Source: Mesorhizobium sp. LHD-90
GTDB lineage: Bacteria > Pseudomonadota > Alphaproteobacteria > Rhizobiales > Rhizobiaceae
DNA: 64,000 nt
Direction of reading: 5' to 3'
Assembly (NCBI RefSeq): GCF_030929505.1
Contig: NZ_JAVFVV010000007.1
Location: 124,001 to 188,000, forward strand
In this document: positions 8,269-19,389 of the stretch, piece by piece
How the letters are laid out: every line of letters starts with the position of its first letter
Numbering within the stretch: the stretch's first letter is position 1
Made by a program: the position numbers and the translations under genes
Notes under the pieces: generated by a model
What the model was told of the DNA's origin: nothing
What the model saw: only the letters and a program-made list of their open reading frames with translations
The model's database searches: none

Positions 8269-10068
8269 ATGGCCAGTCCCTACACGCAGGACCAAAGGGT
8301 CGGCAGGCTCGATACACCGCTCGGCGCGGATCGGCTTGCGCTCATTTCCTTCGAAGGCAGCGAGGGTCTCAGCCGGCTGTTCGAATACAAGATCGTCGCC
8401 GTCAACAGCGAGAAGAACATCCTCGGCTTCGACGACGCCATCGGCAAGCACTGCACCCTAACCCTGAATACGGCCGACGGCGACAAGCGGGTCTTCGACG
8501 GCATCCTGGCGGAGACGCGCTGGACGGAAACACGCGTCGAGGGAAACATCTACGAGCTAATCCTTCGCCCCTGGCTGTGGGTGCTTTCCAAGCGCGTCAA
8601 CTCGCTGATCTTCCACGAGATGACCGCCCCGCAGATCATCGAGAAAGTGTTCGGCGAGCATGGCGGCCTCGCCGATTTCCAGCCCTCGCTGTCGCGCGGC
8701 TACGCAAAGCGCGAATATTGCGCGCAGTACCGCGAGAGCGACATGGATTTCGTCTGCCGGCTGATGGAGGAGGAGGGCATCAGCTATCATTTCCGGCATT
8801 CCGACGGCGCCCACAAGCTGATCCTGGGCGACAGCGCCTCGTCCTATCTTCCCGTGCCTCGCGCCTCGCGCCCCTTCATCTCCATCGACGCCCAGCACCG
8901 CGGCAATGTCGAGCATCTATCGGTGTGGCGCCCCGAGCGGAAGTTCACGACCGGCAAGGTCGCGCTCAACGACTACGATTTCAAGAAACCCTCGGCGAAC
9001 ATGAAGGCCGAGAAGACCGGCGACGCCAAATACGAGAACGGCAAGCTGGAGAGCTACGTCTATCCCGGCCGCTATGTGGAGCAGTCGGACGGCAACGACT
9101 ACGCGCAGGTGCAGCTCGACCGCAGCCGCGCCGAGGACAGCCATTTCCATGCCGAGGGCGATTGCCCGAGCCTCTATCCCGGCGCGCTGGTCAACCTCGT
9201 CGACCACCCGGCGGGCGATCAGAACGAGCAGTATCTGGTGCTCGACGCCACCCACAACTTCGAGGGCGAGAGCTACCGGTCGGGCACCGGCAGCGCGCAG
9301 GGCTATCTTGGCTCCTACGAGCTGATGCGTTCGGACAAACCTTTCGCGCCGCCGGCCGTCACGCAAAAACCGTTCATCCGCGGGCCGCAGACGGCGAAGG
9401 TGGTCGGCGACGGCGAGATCGACTGCGACGAATACGGCCGCATCCTCCTGCGCTTCCACTGGGACCGCAAAGCCGACAAGTCGCGCCGCGTGCGCGTCGC
9501 CCAGGTCTTCGCCGGCCAGAATTTCGGCGCGGTGTTCACGCCGCGGGTGGGGCACGAGGTGCTGGTCGAGTTCCTCGAAGGCGATCCGGACCAGCCGATC
9601 GTCGTCGGCAGCGTCTACAACGCCGACAACATGCCGCCCTTCGACCTGCCCGGAAAGAAGAACATCTCCGGTTGGAAAAGCAACTCGACCACGGGAGGGG
9701 GTGGCTACAACGAATTCGTCATGGACGACACGAAAGGCTCGGAACTCGTCCGCTTCCACGGGCAGAAAGATCTCGATTCGACCATCGAGAACGACGAGAA
9801 GCGGCTGATCAAGAATGATCGCGAGACGACGGTCAACAACAACGAAACGCTCGACGTGAAGAACGAGATCAGCATCACGGCGCGCACCAAGATCACGATC
9901 ACCTGCGGCAAGAGCGTGATCACCATGGACCCGATGTCGATCAAGATCGAGTCGCCGAACGTCGAGATCAACACCAGCCTGCAGTTCAAGACCAACTCGA
10001 AGCTCCTGTCGCAGCACGAGGCGACGGCCATGATGATCATCAACGGCACCCTCGTGAAGATCAACTGA
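8269..10068 (+). CDS. vgrG: T6SS spike protein VgrG (TssI)
   Basis: VgrG trimers form the puncturing spike at the tip of the Hcp tube. The 599-residue protein has the gp27-like N-terminal region (LGADRLALISFEGSEGLSRL; FDGILAETRW; REYCAQYRESDMDFVCRLME), then the gp5 OB-fold region (EYGRILLRFHWDR; VRVAQVFAGQNFGAVFTPRV; GHEVLVEFLEGDPDQPIVVG) at about 395-455, and a C-terminal beta-helix with short repeats (DRETTVNNNETLDVKN). No effector domain is fused at the C-terminus. The ATG at 8269 has GGGAGA about 10 bases upstream and begins at the family's usual N-terminus; a longer in-frame start at 8182 is unlikely. Confidence 0.95.
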   Translation: MASPYTQDQRVGRLDTPLGADRLALISFEGSEGLSRLFEYKIVAVNSEKNILGFDDAIGKHCTLTLNTADGDKRVFDGILAETRWTETRVEGNIYELILRPWLWVLSKRVNSLIFHEMTAPQIIEKVFGEHGGLADFQPSLSRGYAKREYCAQYRESDMDFVCRLMEEEGISYHFRHSDGAHKLILGDSASSYLPVPRASRPFISIDAQHRGNVEHLSVWRPERKFTTGKVALNDYDFKKPSANMKAEKTGDAKYENGKLESYVYPGRYVEQSDGNDYAQVQLDRSRAEDSHFHAEGDCPSLYPGALVNLVDHPAGDQNEQYLVLDATHNFEGESYRSGTGSAQGYLGSYELMRSDKPFAPPAVTQKPFIRGPQTAKVVGDGEIDCDEYGRILLRFHWDRKADKSRRVRVAQVFAGQNFGAVFTPRVGHEVLVEFLEGDPDQPIVVGSVYNADNMPPFDLPGKKNISGWKSNSTTGGGGYNEFVMDDTKGSELVRFHGQKDLDSTIENDEKRLIKNDRETTVNNNETLDVKNEISITARTKITITCGKSVITMDPMSIKIESPNVEINTSLQFKTNSKLLSQHEATAMMIINGTLVKIN

Positions 10069-10084
10069 GCGGGAGGTCGCGACA

Positions 10085-10633
10085 ATGACCAGCCGCCTCC
10101 GCTTCCAGACCGCCCGGGAACTCTTCGAGACGTTTCCGACCGCCGCCGAGGACATGGCCGCAGTGCCGGCCGAACGTCCATCCATCGACTATCTGCGCGA
10201 CCTGGTGATCGGCCCGACGCCCGAGGACGCCGTCACCTTCTGTTCCTATCTGCTGCCGCGGCGTGTCGCGGTCTGGTGGGGCCACCAGTGCCTCATCAAT
10301 CTTCCCGAAGGGCTGACCAGCCAGGACCAGGGCCTGCTCGCCGCCGCCGAGGACTGGGTGCGCGAACCCGAGGAAGACCGCCGCTACGCGGCGCTGGATG
10401 CCGGCATGGCTGCTCCGGTCAAGACGCCGGGCGCCTGGATTGCGCTGGCCGCCGGCTGGAGCGGCGGCTCGATGGCCCCGCCCGGCATGGCGCCGGTGGT
10501 GCCGCCGCCCTTCCTGACGGCGCGCGCGGTCAACGCCGCGGTGCTGAGCGCGGTTGCCCGCGTGCCGCTGAAGCAGCGCGCGATCGTGCTGGAGGCCTGC
10601 GTCTCAATGGGTATCCAGATGACGGAAAGTTGA
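10085..10633 (+). CDS. T6SS-associated DUF6931-like protein
   Basis: A 182-residue soluble protein without signal peptide, 16 bases after vgrG. Its features (AxELFETFPTAAEDM at the N-terminus, SIDYLRDLVIGPTPEDAVTF and YLLPRRVAVWWGHQCL in the middle, AVNAAVLSAVARVPLKQRA near the end) match my memory of the DUF6931 family found beside tagH/vgrG in rhizobial T6SS loci. A C-terminal helical region is rich in Ala and Pro. Function unknown; position suggests an accessory or adaptor for VgrG or TagH. The family name is recalled, not searched. Confidence 0.65.
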   Translation: MTSRLRFQTARELFETFPTAAEDMAAVPAERPSIDYLRDLVIGPTPEDAVTFCSYLLPRRVAVWWGHQCLINLPEGLTSQDQGLLAAAEDWVREPEEDRRYAALDAGMAAPVKTPGAWIALAAGWSGGSMAPPGMAPVVPPPFLTARAVNAAVLSAVARVPLKQRAIVLEACVSMGIQMTES

Positions 10634-10758
10634 GCGCGGAAGAGCCCGCGCGATATTCGGCCGCGCCGCGCAACCTATTTATTGCGTTGCCTCCACTATG
10701 CTCGTTAGAGTCCGCGCCGTTGCGCATGGCGCGAAACTGAGGCATTTGCAGCGGCCTG

Positions 10759-12156
10759 ATGACGATCAAGCTTACGATCGACAGTGTCGATTCCCTTCCG
10801 GACGGCGGCCCTATCACCTTCCAGGCGCGCAATCGCGGCTTCGAGATCGGCCGCCAGCAGCATCTGGACTGGACCCTGCCGGACCCGAGCCGGTACATTT
10901 CCGGCCTGCATTGCGACGTGCGCTTCGAGAAGGGCGGCTACTGGCTCTATGACGTGTCGCGCAACGGCACGTTCTTGAACGGTTCGACGGCGCGGATGAA
11001 GAGCCCGCACCGGCTGACGACCGGCGACCGCCTGGCCATCGGCCACTACATCGTCAGTGTCGAGGTCGACGGCCCTGGCGGCGCGGCCTCCTATCAGCCC
11101 GAAGGCACCGAACAGGAGCCGCCCGCCCGGTCGTTCTCGACGCCGTCGGACGATATCTGGGGCACGGGCGAACCGGCTCCGCCGCCCATCGACCGGCGCG
11201 AGCTGGCGCCGGAGCCCGCCAACCGCAGGCGCGCGGCGGACTTTTCCAATCAGTTCCTCGAATTCCCGGACGTGCTGCCTTCCGCCGGCGCGGAGCCGGC
11301 GTCACGCGATGCAGATCGATCGCCGCCGCCGCCGGCCCGCCCGGCGCCGGCCTATCCGGAATCGCCCTTCGGCCAGCCGCAGGCGCCTGCGGCGCCCGGC
11401 TTCGAGGCTCGTCCGCCTGCTTTCCAGCCTGCCGAACCGCCGGCGCCGCGACCACGCCCGGCCCATGCGGCCAATGAATCCTTCTCTTCCGGTCCCGCGC
11501 CGGTTGCCGCCGCTCCGGCGGCTCCGGCTCCTTTCGCCGCCCAGCCTTTTCCGCCGGTTGCTCCCGTTCAGGCCGGCGTGCAGGACGCCGCGGCGCGGTT
11601 CCTGCAGGGTCTGGCGGCTGGCGCGGGCGTTCCGCCGGAGACTTTTGCGGCCCGCGACCCTGGCGAGGTGGGCAATGAGATCGGCGAGTTTCTGAAGACG
11701 ACGGTCGAACATCTGGCGCAGCTCCTGCGCGCCCGCGCCGCCGCCAAGGCCATGACCAAGAGCGCCAGCCGCACCATGATCGGCGCGACCGACAACAATC
11801 CGCTGAAATTCATCCCCGGCACGCCTGAGATCATCGACGTGATGTTCACCCGCCGCCGCCCGGGTTTCCTCGGCGCAAAAGGCAGCCTCGATGCCGGCTT
11901 CGCCGACCTGAAGCGGCACGAACTCGCCACCTATGCGGCCATGCAGAAGGCGCTGTCGCGGCTGCTCGACGACATTTCGCCGGAAGCGATCTCGGCCAAG
12001 GTCGGGTCGTCGGCCTTTTCGTCGAAGAAGAGCCGCTCCTGGGACCTGTTCGAGGAGCGCTGGGAACAGAAGTCCGCGGCCCACGAGAACGGTATGCTCG
12101 ACGTCTTCCTCGCCTATTTCGCCGAGGCCTATGACGAGGCGAGCAAGAAGGGGTGA
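10759..12156 (+). CDS. tagH: T6SS-associated FHA-domain protein TagH
   Basis: TagH proteins read phosphothreonine signals in the post-translational (threonine phosphorylation) control of T6SS. The 465-residue protein has an N-terminal FHA domain (about residues 1-95): FEIGRQQHLDWTLPDP, the SxxH-type motif ISGLHCDV and LYDVSRNGTFLNGS. A Pro/Ala-rich linker follows (about 110-260), then the conserved TagH C-terminal domain (about 270-460) with NPLKFIPGTPEIIDVMFTRR (family: NPLKF.....al). No PpkA kinase or PppA phosphatase gene is present in this window, so its partners would lie elsewhere. Confidence 0.92.
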   Translation: MTIKLTIDSVDSLPDGGPITFQARNRGFEIGRQQHLDWTLPDPSRYISGLHCDVRFEKGGYWLYDVSRNGTFLNGSTARMKSPHRLTTGDRLAIGHYIVSVEVDGPGGAASYQPEGTEQEPPARSFSTPSDDIWGTGEPAPPPIDRRELAPEPANRRRAADFSNQFLEFPDVLPSAGAEPASRDADRSPPPPARPAPAYPESPFGQPQAPAAPGFEARPPAFQPAEPPAPRPRPAHAANESFSSGPAPVAAAPAAPAPFAAQPFPPVAPVQAGVQDAAARFLQGLAAGAGVPPETFAARDPGEVGNEIGEFLKTTVEHLAQLLRARAAAKAMTKSASRTMIGATDNNPLKFIPGTPEIIDVMFTRRRPGFLGAKGSLDAGFADLKRHELATYAAMQKALSRLLDDISPEAISAKVGSSAFSSKKSRSWDLFEERWEQKSAAHENGMLDVFLAYFAEAYDEASKKG

Positions 12157-12178
12157 GGGCGCGCGCTGGCAGGCGCCC
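12157..12178. terminator. hairpin between convergent tagH and ABC permease genes
   Basis: GGGCGC (12157-12162) and GCGCCC (12173-12178) form a stem just after the tagH stop codon in a 36-bp convergent gap. It is followed by GCCCTGTTT. A bidirectional terminator is plausible but there is no long T run. Confidence 0.4.
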
Positions 12179-12192
12179 GCCCTGTTTCAACC

Positions 12193-13389
12193 TTACCGGT
12201 ACGGGTCCGCCGCGTCTCGCAGGCCGTCGCCCATGAAGTTGAAGGCGAGGATGACCAGGATCACCGGGATCATCGGGAACAGCAGCCATGGGTAGAAGGC
12301 GATCACGCTGACGCTGCGCGCTTCCGTCAGCAGGATGCCCCAACTGGTAATCGGCGGCCTGAGGCCGAGCCCCAGGAACGACAGCGCCGTCTCGCCCAGG
12401 ATCATGCCGGGGATGGCGATGGTCGCCGAGGCGATCAGGTGCGACATGAAGCCGGGGATGAGGTGCCGGCCGATGATGCGGCTTGTCTTCGCGCCCATCA
12501 GTTGCGCCGCCAGCACGTAGTCCTCCTCGCGGAGCGCCAGCAGTTTTGAGCGCACGGCGCGCGCCAAGCCGGTCCAGTCGAGTAGGCCGAGGATCAGCGT
12601 GATGCCGAAATAGATTATGATCGGGCTCCAGGTCACGGGCATGATCGCCGCCAGCGCCATCCACAGCGGGATGCTCGGCAGCGATTGCAGCACCTCGATG
12701 ATGCGCTGCACGACCAGGTCGAAGATGCCGCCCTTGTAGCCGGCCAGCCCGCCGATGACGATGCCGAGGATGAAGGAGAAGGCGACGCCGAGCAGGCCGA
12801 TGGTGAGCGAGATGCGCGCGCCGTAGATGATGCGCGAGAGCACGTCGCGGCCAAGCCGGTCGGTGCCGAGCGCGAAGAACTGCCCGCCCTCGGCCGGGCA
12901 GACGAAGTGGAAGCTGCCGGGGATCACGCCCCAGAACTTGTACGGGTCGCCCGAGCAGAAGAAGCGCAGCGGCTGCACATCGGTGAGGTCGTCCGTGTAG
13001 TTGCGCCTCAGCGTGTCCATGTTGAGCGTCATGTCGCGCCCGTAGACAAACGGCCCGACGAACTCGCCATTGTTGAAGAGATGCACGCGCTGCGGCGGCG
13101 CGTAGATGAAGTCGACGTTGCGCGTATGCAGATTGTATGGCGCGACGAATTCGCAGATCAGGATCATGAGATAGAGGGCGGCAAGGAAGACCGCTGACCA
13201 CAGGGCGACCCGGTGGCGCTTGAATTTCCACCACATCAGCCGGAGCTGGGAGGCCTGGTAGACCTTCGCCTGCTCCTCCGTCATCGCCTCGACGGACAAC
13301 GGATCGAAGGGCGCGGCGGAGACATAGTGTTCGAGCGGCGCGCCCGGCGCCGGCAATGGCGATGTCGATACAGTGGTCGATGTCGTCAT
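12193..13389 (-). CDS. peptide-type ABC transporter permease (DppC/YejE-like)
   Basis: Inner-membrane permease of a family-5 ABC importer, about 398 residues. A long cytoplasmic N-terminus precedes TM1 (HRVALWSAVFLAALYLMILI, about residues 59-78). A large periplasmic insert of about 120 residues follows before the core domain, as in YejE-type permeases. The core shows the BPD-transp-1 signature: GTDRLGRDVLSRIIYGARIS, the EAA loop VLAAQLMGAKTSRIIGRHLIPG, and the C-terminal LSFLGLGLRPPITSWG typical of DppC-class permeases. ATG at 13389 overlaps the stop of the upstream permease (ATGA). Confidence 0.92.
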   Translation of the reverse strand: MTTSTTVSTSPLPAPGAPLEHYVSAAPFDPLSVEAMTEEQAKVYQASQLRLMWWKFKRHRVALWSAVFLAALYLMILICEFVAPYNLHTRNVDFIYAPPQRVHLFNNGEFVGPFVYGRDMTLNMDTLRRNYTDDLTDVQPLRFFCSGDPYKFWGVIPGSFHFVCPAEGGQFFALGTDRLGRDVLSRIIYGARISLTIGLLGVAFSFILGIVIGGLAGYKGGIFDLVVQRIIEVLQSLPSIPLWMALAAIMPVTWSPIIIYFGITLILGLLDWTGLARAVRSKLLALREEDYVLAAQLMGAKTSRIIGRHLIPGFMSHLIASATIAIPGMILGETALSFLGLGLRPPITSWGILLTEARSVSVIAFYPWLLFPMIPVILVILAFNFMGDGLRDAADPYR

Positions 13390-14384
13390 TTCGTGCTCCC
13401 GCCCTGCAGCCTGATACGCGGGTCGAGCAGCGCGAGCGCGAGATCGGAAATGAGCACGCCGATCACCGTGAGGAAGGCGAGGAACATGAGGAAGGAGCCT
13501 GCGAGATACATGTCCTGGCTTTGCAGGGCCTTGATCAGCATCGGGCCGGTCGTCTCCAGCGACAGCACGATCGCGGTGATCTCGGCGCCCGAAATGATGG
13601 CCGGGAGGATGGAGCCGATGTCGGAGATGAAGAAGTTGAGCGACATGCGCAGCGGATACTTTATGAGCGTCTTGAAGGGGTGAAGTCCCTTTGCCCGCGC
13701 CGTCATCACATATTGCTTCTGCAGTTCGTCGAGCAGGTTGGCGCGCAGCCGCCTTATCATGCCGGCCGTGCCCGCAGTGCCGACGATGATAACCGGGATC
13801 CACAGATGAGAGAGGATCGATCTGGCCTTCGCCCAACTCATCGGCTCGTTGAGAAAATGCTTGTCCATCAAGCCGCCGATCGACGTCCCGAACCAGATGT
13901 TGGCGAAATACATCAGGATCAGCGCCAGCATGAAGTTGGGGATGGCGATGCCGAGCAGGCCGAGGAAGGTCAGCCCGTAGTCGCCCCAGCTATACTGGTG
14001 GGTGGCCGAGTACATGCCGATCGGGAAGGCGATAAGCCAGGTGAAGATTATGGTGCAGAACGACACCAGCACAGTCAGCCACAGCCGGTCGCCGACAACG
14101 TCGGAAACCGGCAGCTCATATTCGAATGAATAGCCGAAGTCGCCGGTCAGCATGCCGCCGACCCAGTAGAAGTAGCGTATGATCGGCGGCTTGTCGAAGC
14201 CGTATTCGGCGCGCAGCGCGTTCAGCTTGTCCATGTCGACGCCTTCGCCCTGCGCCCGCAGCTCGGCGGCGTAGCTCTCGAAATAGTCGCCTGGCGGCAG
14301 TTCGATGATGGTGAAGATCAACGCCGAAATGATCAGCATCGTCGGGATCATGATGGCGATGCGCCAGAAGATGTATCTCAGCAC
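13386..14384 (-). CDS. peptide-type ABC transporter permease (DppB/YejB-like)
   Basis: The 332-residue partner permease. It begins with the DppB-type opening MLRYIFWRIAIMIPTMLIIS and FTIIELPPGDYF (family: r.l..iPtl..v..i.F.l..l.PGDp), and has six predicted membrane spans. The EAA loop is at YVMTARAKGLHPFKTLIKYP. It includes the GVDMDKLNALRAEYGFDKPP segment that in family members follows TM1. Three bases separate its start from the binding-protein gene stop, so it belongs to the same operon. Confidence 0.92.
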   Translation of the reverse strand: MLRYIFWRIAIMIPTMLIISALIFTIIELPPGDYFESYAAELRAQGEGVDMDKLNALRAEYGFDKPPIIRYFYWVGGMLTGDFGYSFEYELPVSDVVGDRLWLTVLVSFCTIIFTWLIAFPIGMYSATHQYSWGDYGLTFLGLLGIAIPNFMLALILMYFANIWFGTSIGGLMDKHFLNEPMSWAKARSILSHLWIPVIIVGTAGTAGMIRRLRANLLDELQKQYVMTARAKGLHPFKTLIKYPLRMSLNFFISDIGSILPAIISGAEITAIVLSLETTGPMLIKALQSQDMYLAGSFLMFLAFLTVIGVLISDLALALLDPRIRLQGGSTK

Positions 14385-14387
14385 GGA

Positions 14388-16285
14388 TCAGGCTTCCTCG
14401 AGCCAGAAGGTATCGGGCTTGTAGACGCCGAGGTAAGAGGTCGGGTCGAAGCCGTAGAGGCCCTCGTCAGGCAAATTGCGCAGCCTGGAGGATCGCAGGA
14501 TCGGCTGCAGCGTCTGATTGACCGTGCCGATCGAAAATAGATTGTCGGTGTATAGCTTCAGCATCTGGCCCCAGACGGACGCGCGCTCGTCCATAGTGGC
14601 GGAGGCTCTCCATTGTCGCAGCAGCCGGACCAGTTCCACGGCCTCCGGCATGTCCGGAGCCGTACCCTGCTCGCCCCCGGTCACGTAATGGACGCCCCAG
14701 AGCGGCCATTGCAGTTCGTCCTCGGCGGTCGGCGCCAACTGGTCCGGGCTCATGTCGGCCGTCGCAACTCCATTGTCCATGCCGGACCACAGCGACAGCA
14801 TGATCTGGCCCGCCAGCGCGCGGCTGCGGAAGATGTCGCGCTGCGAGGTGCGGATGAACACCGCAAGCCCGACCTTCAGCCAGTGGTCGGTGATGAGTTC
14901 GAGCACGTCGGTCTCCAGCGTGCTCTCGCCGGCCGTCTCGATGATTAGCTGCGCCGAGCGGCCGTCCGGCAGGATGCGGATGCCGTCGTCGTCGCGCTTG
15001 TCGAGCCCCATCTCGTCGAGCAACGCATTGGCCTTGTCCGGGTCGAAGCCGGCCCATGCCTCCGCAAATTCAGGCCTGTAGAGGCGGCTCACCGGAAGCA
15101 GGGTATCGGCGCTCGGCGTCGCCAGGCCGAAGAAGCAGGCCATGTTGATCTCGTGGCGGTTCATCGCCACAGACAGGGCACGGCGGAAGCGCACGTCGCG
15201 CAGGATAGTCCGCCAGACCTCGTCGCCATAGTTGAGGTTCGGCAGAATGGCGAAACGCGAGCCCTGGATCTTCTTCCACAGGGTCACCTTCACGGGATAG
15301 CGGCTCTCGGAGTCCTTGAGGAAGGTATAGTCGGCGAAGTCGATGCCGGTCGCCTGCAGGTCGCTCTCGCCGGCGCCTGTCTTGGCCGGAATGATCGCCG
15401 AGGAACTGACATTCATCACGAACTTGTCGATGTAGGGGAGCTGCAGGCCGTTCTCATCGACGCGGTGGTAATAGGGGTTGCGCTCGAACACGAATTGCTC
15501 GGCCGGTGGCGCCGTCCGGTTGCACCACGGGTCGAGCATCGGCAGATCCGGGTTCTCCGGCCGGTAGGTGCGCGACATCTTGATGTGCAGGCCGCTCCAT
15601 TTCTTGGCCTTGTTCTTTTTGATCAGCTCCTTGAGCTTGTCCTCGTCCTGGTATTTCTTGTGGAACTGCTTCAGATAGTGGGCGGGCAGGGCGAGGTTGA
15701 TCGGCTGCGCCGAAGCGAGGCTCGGCAGGAAATCCGGGTTGGGTCCTTCCCAGGTGTAGCGGACGGTCAGCGGGTCGACGATCTCGAACTCCGGCGGCTC
15801 GCCGTTGACGCGCATGGCGATCGGCACGCCGCCCGGCGTCAGGTCCTCGTCGCCGATGACGTCTTCCCAGCAGTAGCGGAAATCCTCGGTCGACAGCGGC
15901 GTGCCGTCGGACCATTTGTGCCCCTCGCGCAGCTTGAAGGTGAAGATGCGCTCCTCTGCGATCTCGTAGCTTTCGAGGACGTCAGCCTCGAACTCCAGCT
16001 TCGAATTGTAGCCGATCATCCGGGTGTAGCCGTAGATGGTCATCAGCCTTATGTCGCGCTGGCCGCCGACGATGGTGCGCACGGTGCCGCCGTGGCGTCC
16101 CGGCAAGCCGCCGAGCCCGACCACGTTGATGACCCGCGGCGTTTTCGGCAGCCGGTCGGCCAGGCTCGGCAATTTTCCGGCGTCGATGTCGGCGCGTAGA
16201 ACCTCCGGTTCGTGGCCGGCCGCATGCGCGGTGCTCGGCACGAGGGTGGCAGCCATCAGCCCCAATGCGGTGCGACGCGTGATCC

Positions 16286-16289
<4 letters not shown>
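14388..16289 (-). CDS. ABC transporter substrate-binding protein, family 5 (YejA-like)
   Basis: A 633-residue periplasmic binding protein. The N-terminus MRITRRTALGLMAATLVPST has a twin-arginine pattern and cleavage near AHA-AG, so Tat export is likely. Family SBP_bac_5 features: FTFKLREGHKWSDGTPLSTE (family: ftLRdGvkWsDGtpvTA) at about residue 116, the VRFRRALSVAMNRHEI motif and LDEMGLDKRDDDG. The length and the insert in the middle fit the YejA/oligopeptide group rather than DppA. Probable ligands are peptides or peptide-like molecules; the exact ligand cannot be read. Its ATG overlaps the ATPase stop codon. Confidence 0.92.
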
Positions 16290-18193
<1,904 letters not shown>

Positions 18194-18386
18194 TGGTCTT
18201 TCGACTTCCCCACTAAGCCAGTCTTATCCCCTTTGGCGCGACACTAGCCGACCGCAGGTGAACTGCCTAGTGCGGTTATCAACGCTTTGACTCACCTCTA
18301 TGACGAACAAGAATCGGCCGGCGAATTGATGCCGGCCGCAAGCGGAACCTAGGATTTTTCGACGTTGTCGGAATCCCACGGCGGGG

Positions 18387-18848
18387 TCACGTGTTGAGCC
18401 AGGGATAGCGCGCCGTATCCTTTCCGGCGTAGTCCGGGTCGAGATAGATGAAGCAGCGCTGGATCTTCCAGTCGCGGATCTCGAACACGTCGCACCAGCG
18501 TCCGGCCTGCCATTCCGGCAGCCCGGCGCGCCACGATCCGTCCTGGTGCTCGCCATGGCTGGTGCCCTCGCAGGCGAGCAGGTCGCCGCCCGAGAAGATC
18601 CAGTTGAAATGCGAATAGTGGTGGACGATCGACTTCAACGTGCCGCCGACGTCACCGAACATTTTTCCGATCTGCTCCTTGCCGGTGGCGAGGCCCCATT
18701 TCGGGAAATAGACCTGCGCGTCCTCGGCGAAGAGATCGAGGATCGAGCCACCGGTCGAGGTGACGCCGCCATTGTCGAAGGCCTTCAGATATTCGATTGC
18801 GACGGATTTCCTCTGTTCGTCGGTTATCGTCTGGGTGGTCAGTGCCAT
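18387..18848 (-). CDS. NTF2-like (SnoaL-type) protein
   Basis: A 153-residue soluble protein of the nuclear-transport-factor-2-like cone fold: AIEYLKAFDNG (helix 1), ILDLFAEDAQVYFPKWGLAT, GKEQIGKMFGDVGGTLKSI and a beta-rich C-terminal half (GRWCDVFEIRDWKIQRCFIY). Members include small isomerases, hydrolases and binding proteins; the substrate cannot be told from sequence. The ATG at 18848 is supported by a very strong ribosome binding site (AGGGAGGACA). An upstream in-frame extension has no coding character. It stands alone, with a 190-bp gap to the ABC operon and a mobile-like element upstream. Confidence 0.8.
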   Translation of the reverse strand: MALTTQTITDEQRKSVAIEYLKAFDNGGVTSTGGSILDLFAEDAQVYFPKWGLATGKEQIGKMFGDVGGTLKSIVHHYSHFNWIFSGGDLLACEGTSHGEHQDGSWRAGLPEWQAGRWCDVFEIRDWKIQRCFIYLDPDYAGKDTARYPWLNT

Positions 18849-19064
18849 GGTTGTCCTCCCTGGGATTTGTTCCTTGCCTGCCGCTCGCGCGCCGGGCCGC
18901 GCGATTGCGCGCTGCCGCGGCCGGTTTCCTCCATGTCGGCCGTTCCGCCGGACAAGAATGTCCCGCCCTTCCGGATACGGGGGCCGGTGCGCACCTTCTG
19001 TCAAGAGCGGGACGTTCGGTGGTTTTGCCGCCACGCCCCCTGCGCTATGATGGGTTGCTGGTCC

Positions 19065-19335
19065 TAGAGCGAGACGAGATGATGTCCGGTCATTCTGTTT
19101 CTCGTTTGGCGAGGCGATCCGCGAGGATGGTCGCGAAGGTCGATGTGGTTCATCGACCGAGCGGCCTGACGAAGTGGGCGCCCACCAAACGGAAACCCGG
19201 AGGGCCGGGCCGGTTTGGGCCAAATCCATCGGGCTTCGTCTTGTCCGGGCCACCAGCCCGGCCTGCGACGAAGCCCTCGACCTTGGCCCAAGCCGTCGCC
19301 GGCAGAATGACCGGGAATCATCTCATCTCGCTCTA
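19065..19335. mobile_element. MITE-like element with 33-bp terminal inverted repeats
   Basis: The arms at 19065-19097 and 19303-19335 are inverted repeats with 30 of 33 positions identical (mismatches at positions 11, 20 and 21). Both outer ends are TA. Inside, 19212-19240 and 19266-19293 form a second imperfect inverted repeat, and CCGGGC/GCCCGG at 19245-19250 and 19256-19261 form a central hairpin. The 271-bp unit encodes no transposase. A TA end duplication would fit an IS630/Tc1-type parent (inference). It fills most of the gap between 18849 and 19389; the rest of that gap shows nothing recognisable. Confidence 0.75.
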
Positions 19336-19389
19336 AAGGCCCGCAACCCCCGATGGGCCAAACGAAAGGAACGTGACGAAGGGAGCATC

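Noticed and set aside
1-12156. Complete T6SS
   Set aside because: TssJ, TssK, TssL, TssM and TssH genes are not in the window, and no effector-immunity pair could be recognised beside vgrG.
19081-19335. Open frame running through the MITE-like element into the AlkD-like gene
   Set aside because: The sequence is explained by nested inverted repeats, and the AlkD-like gene has its own ribosome binding site at 19379-19385.
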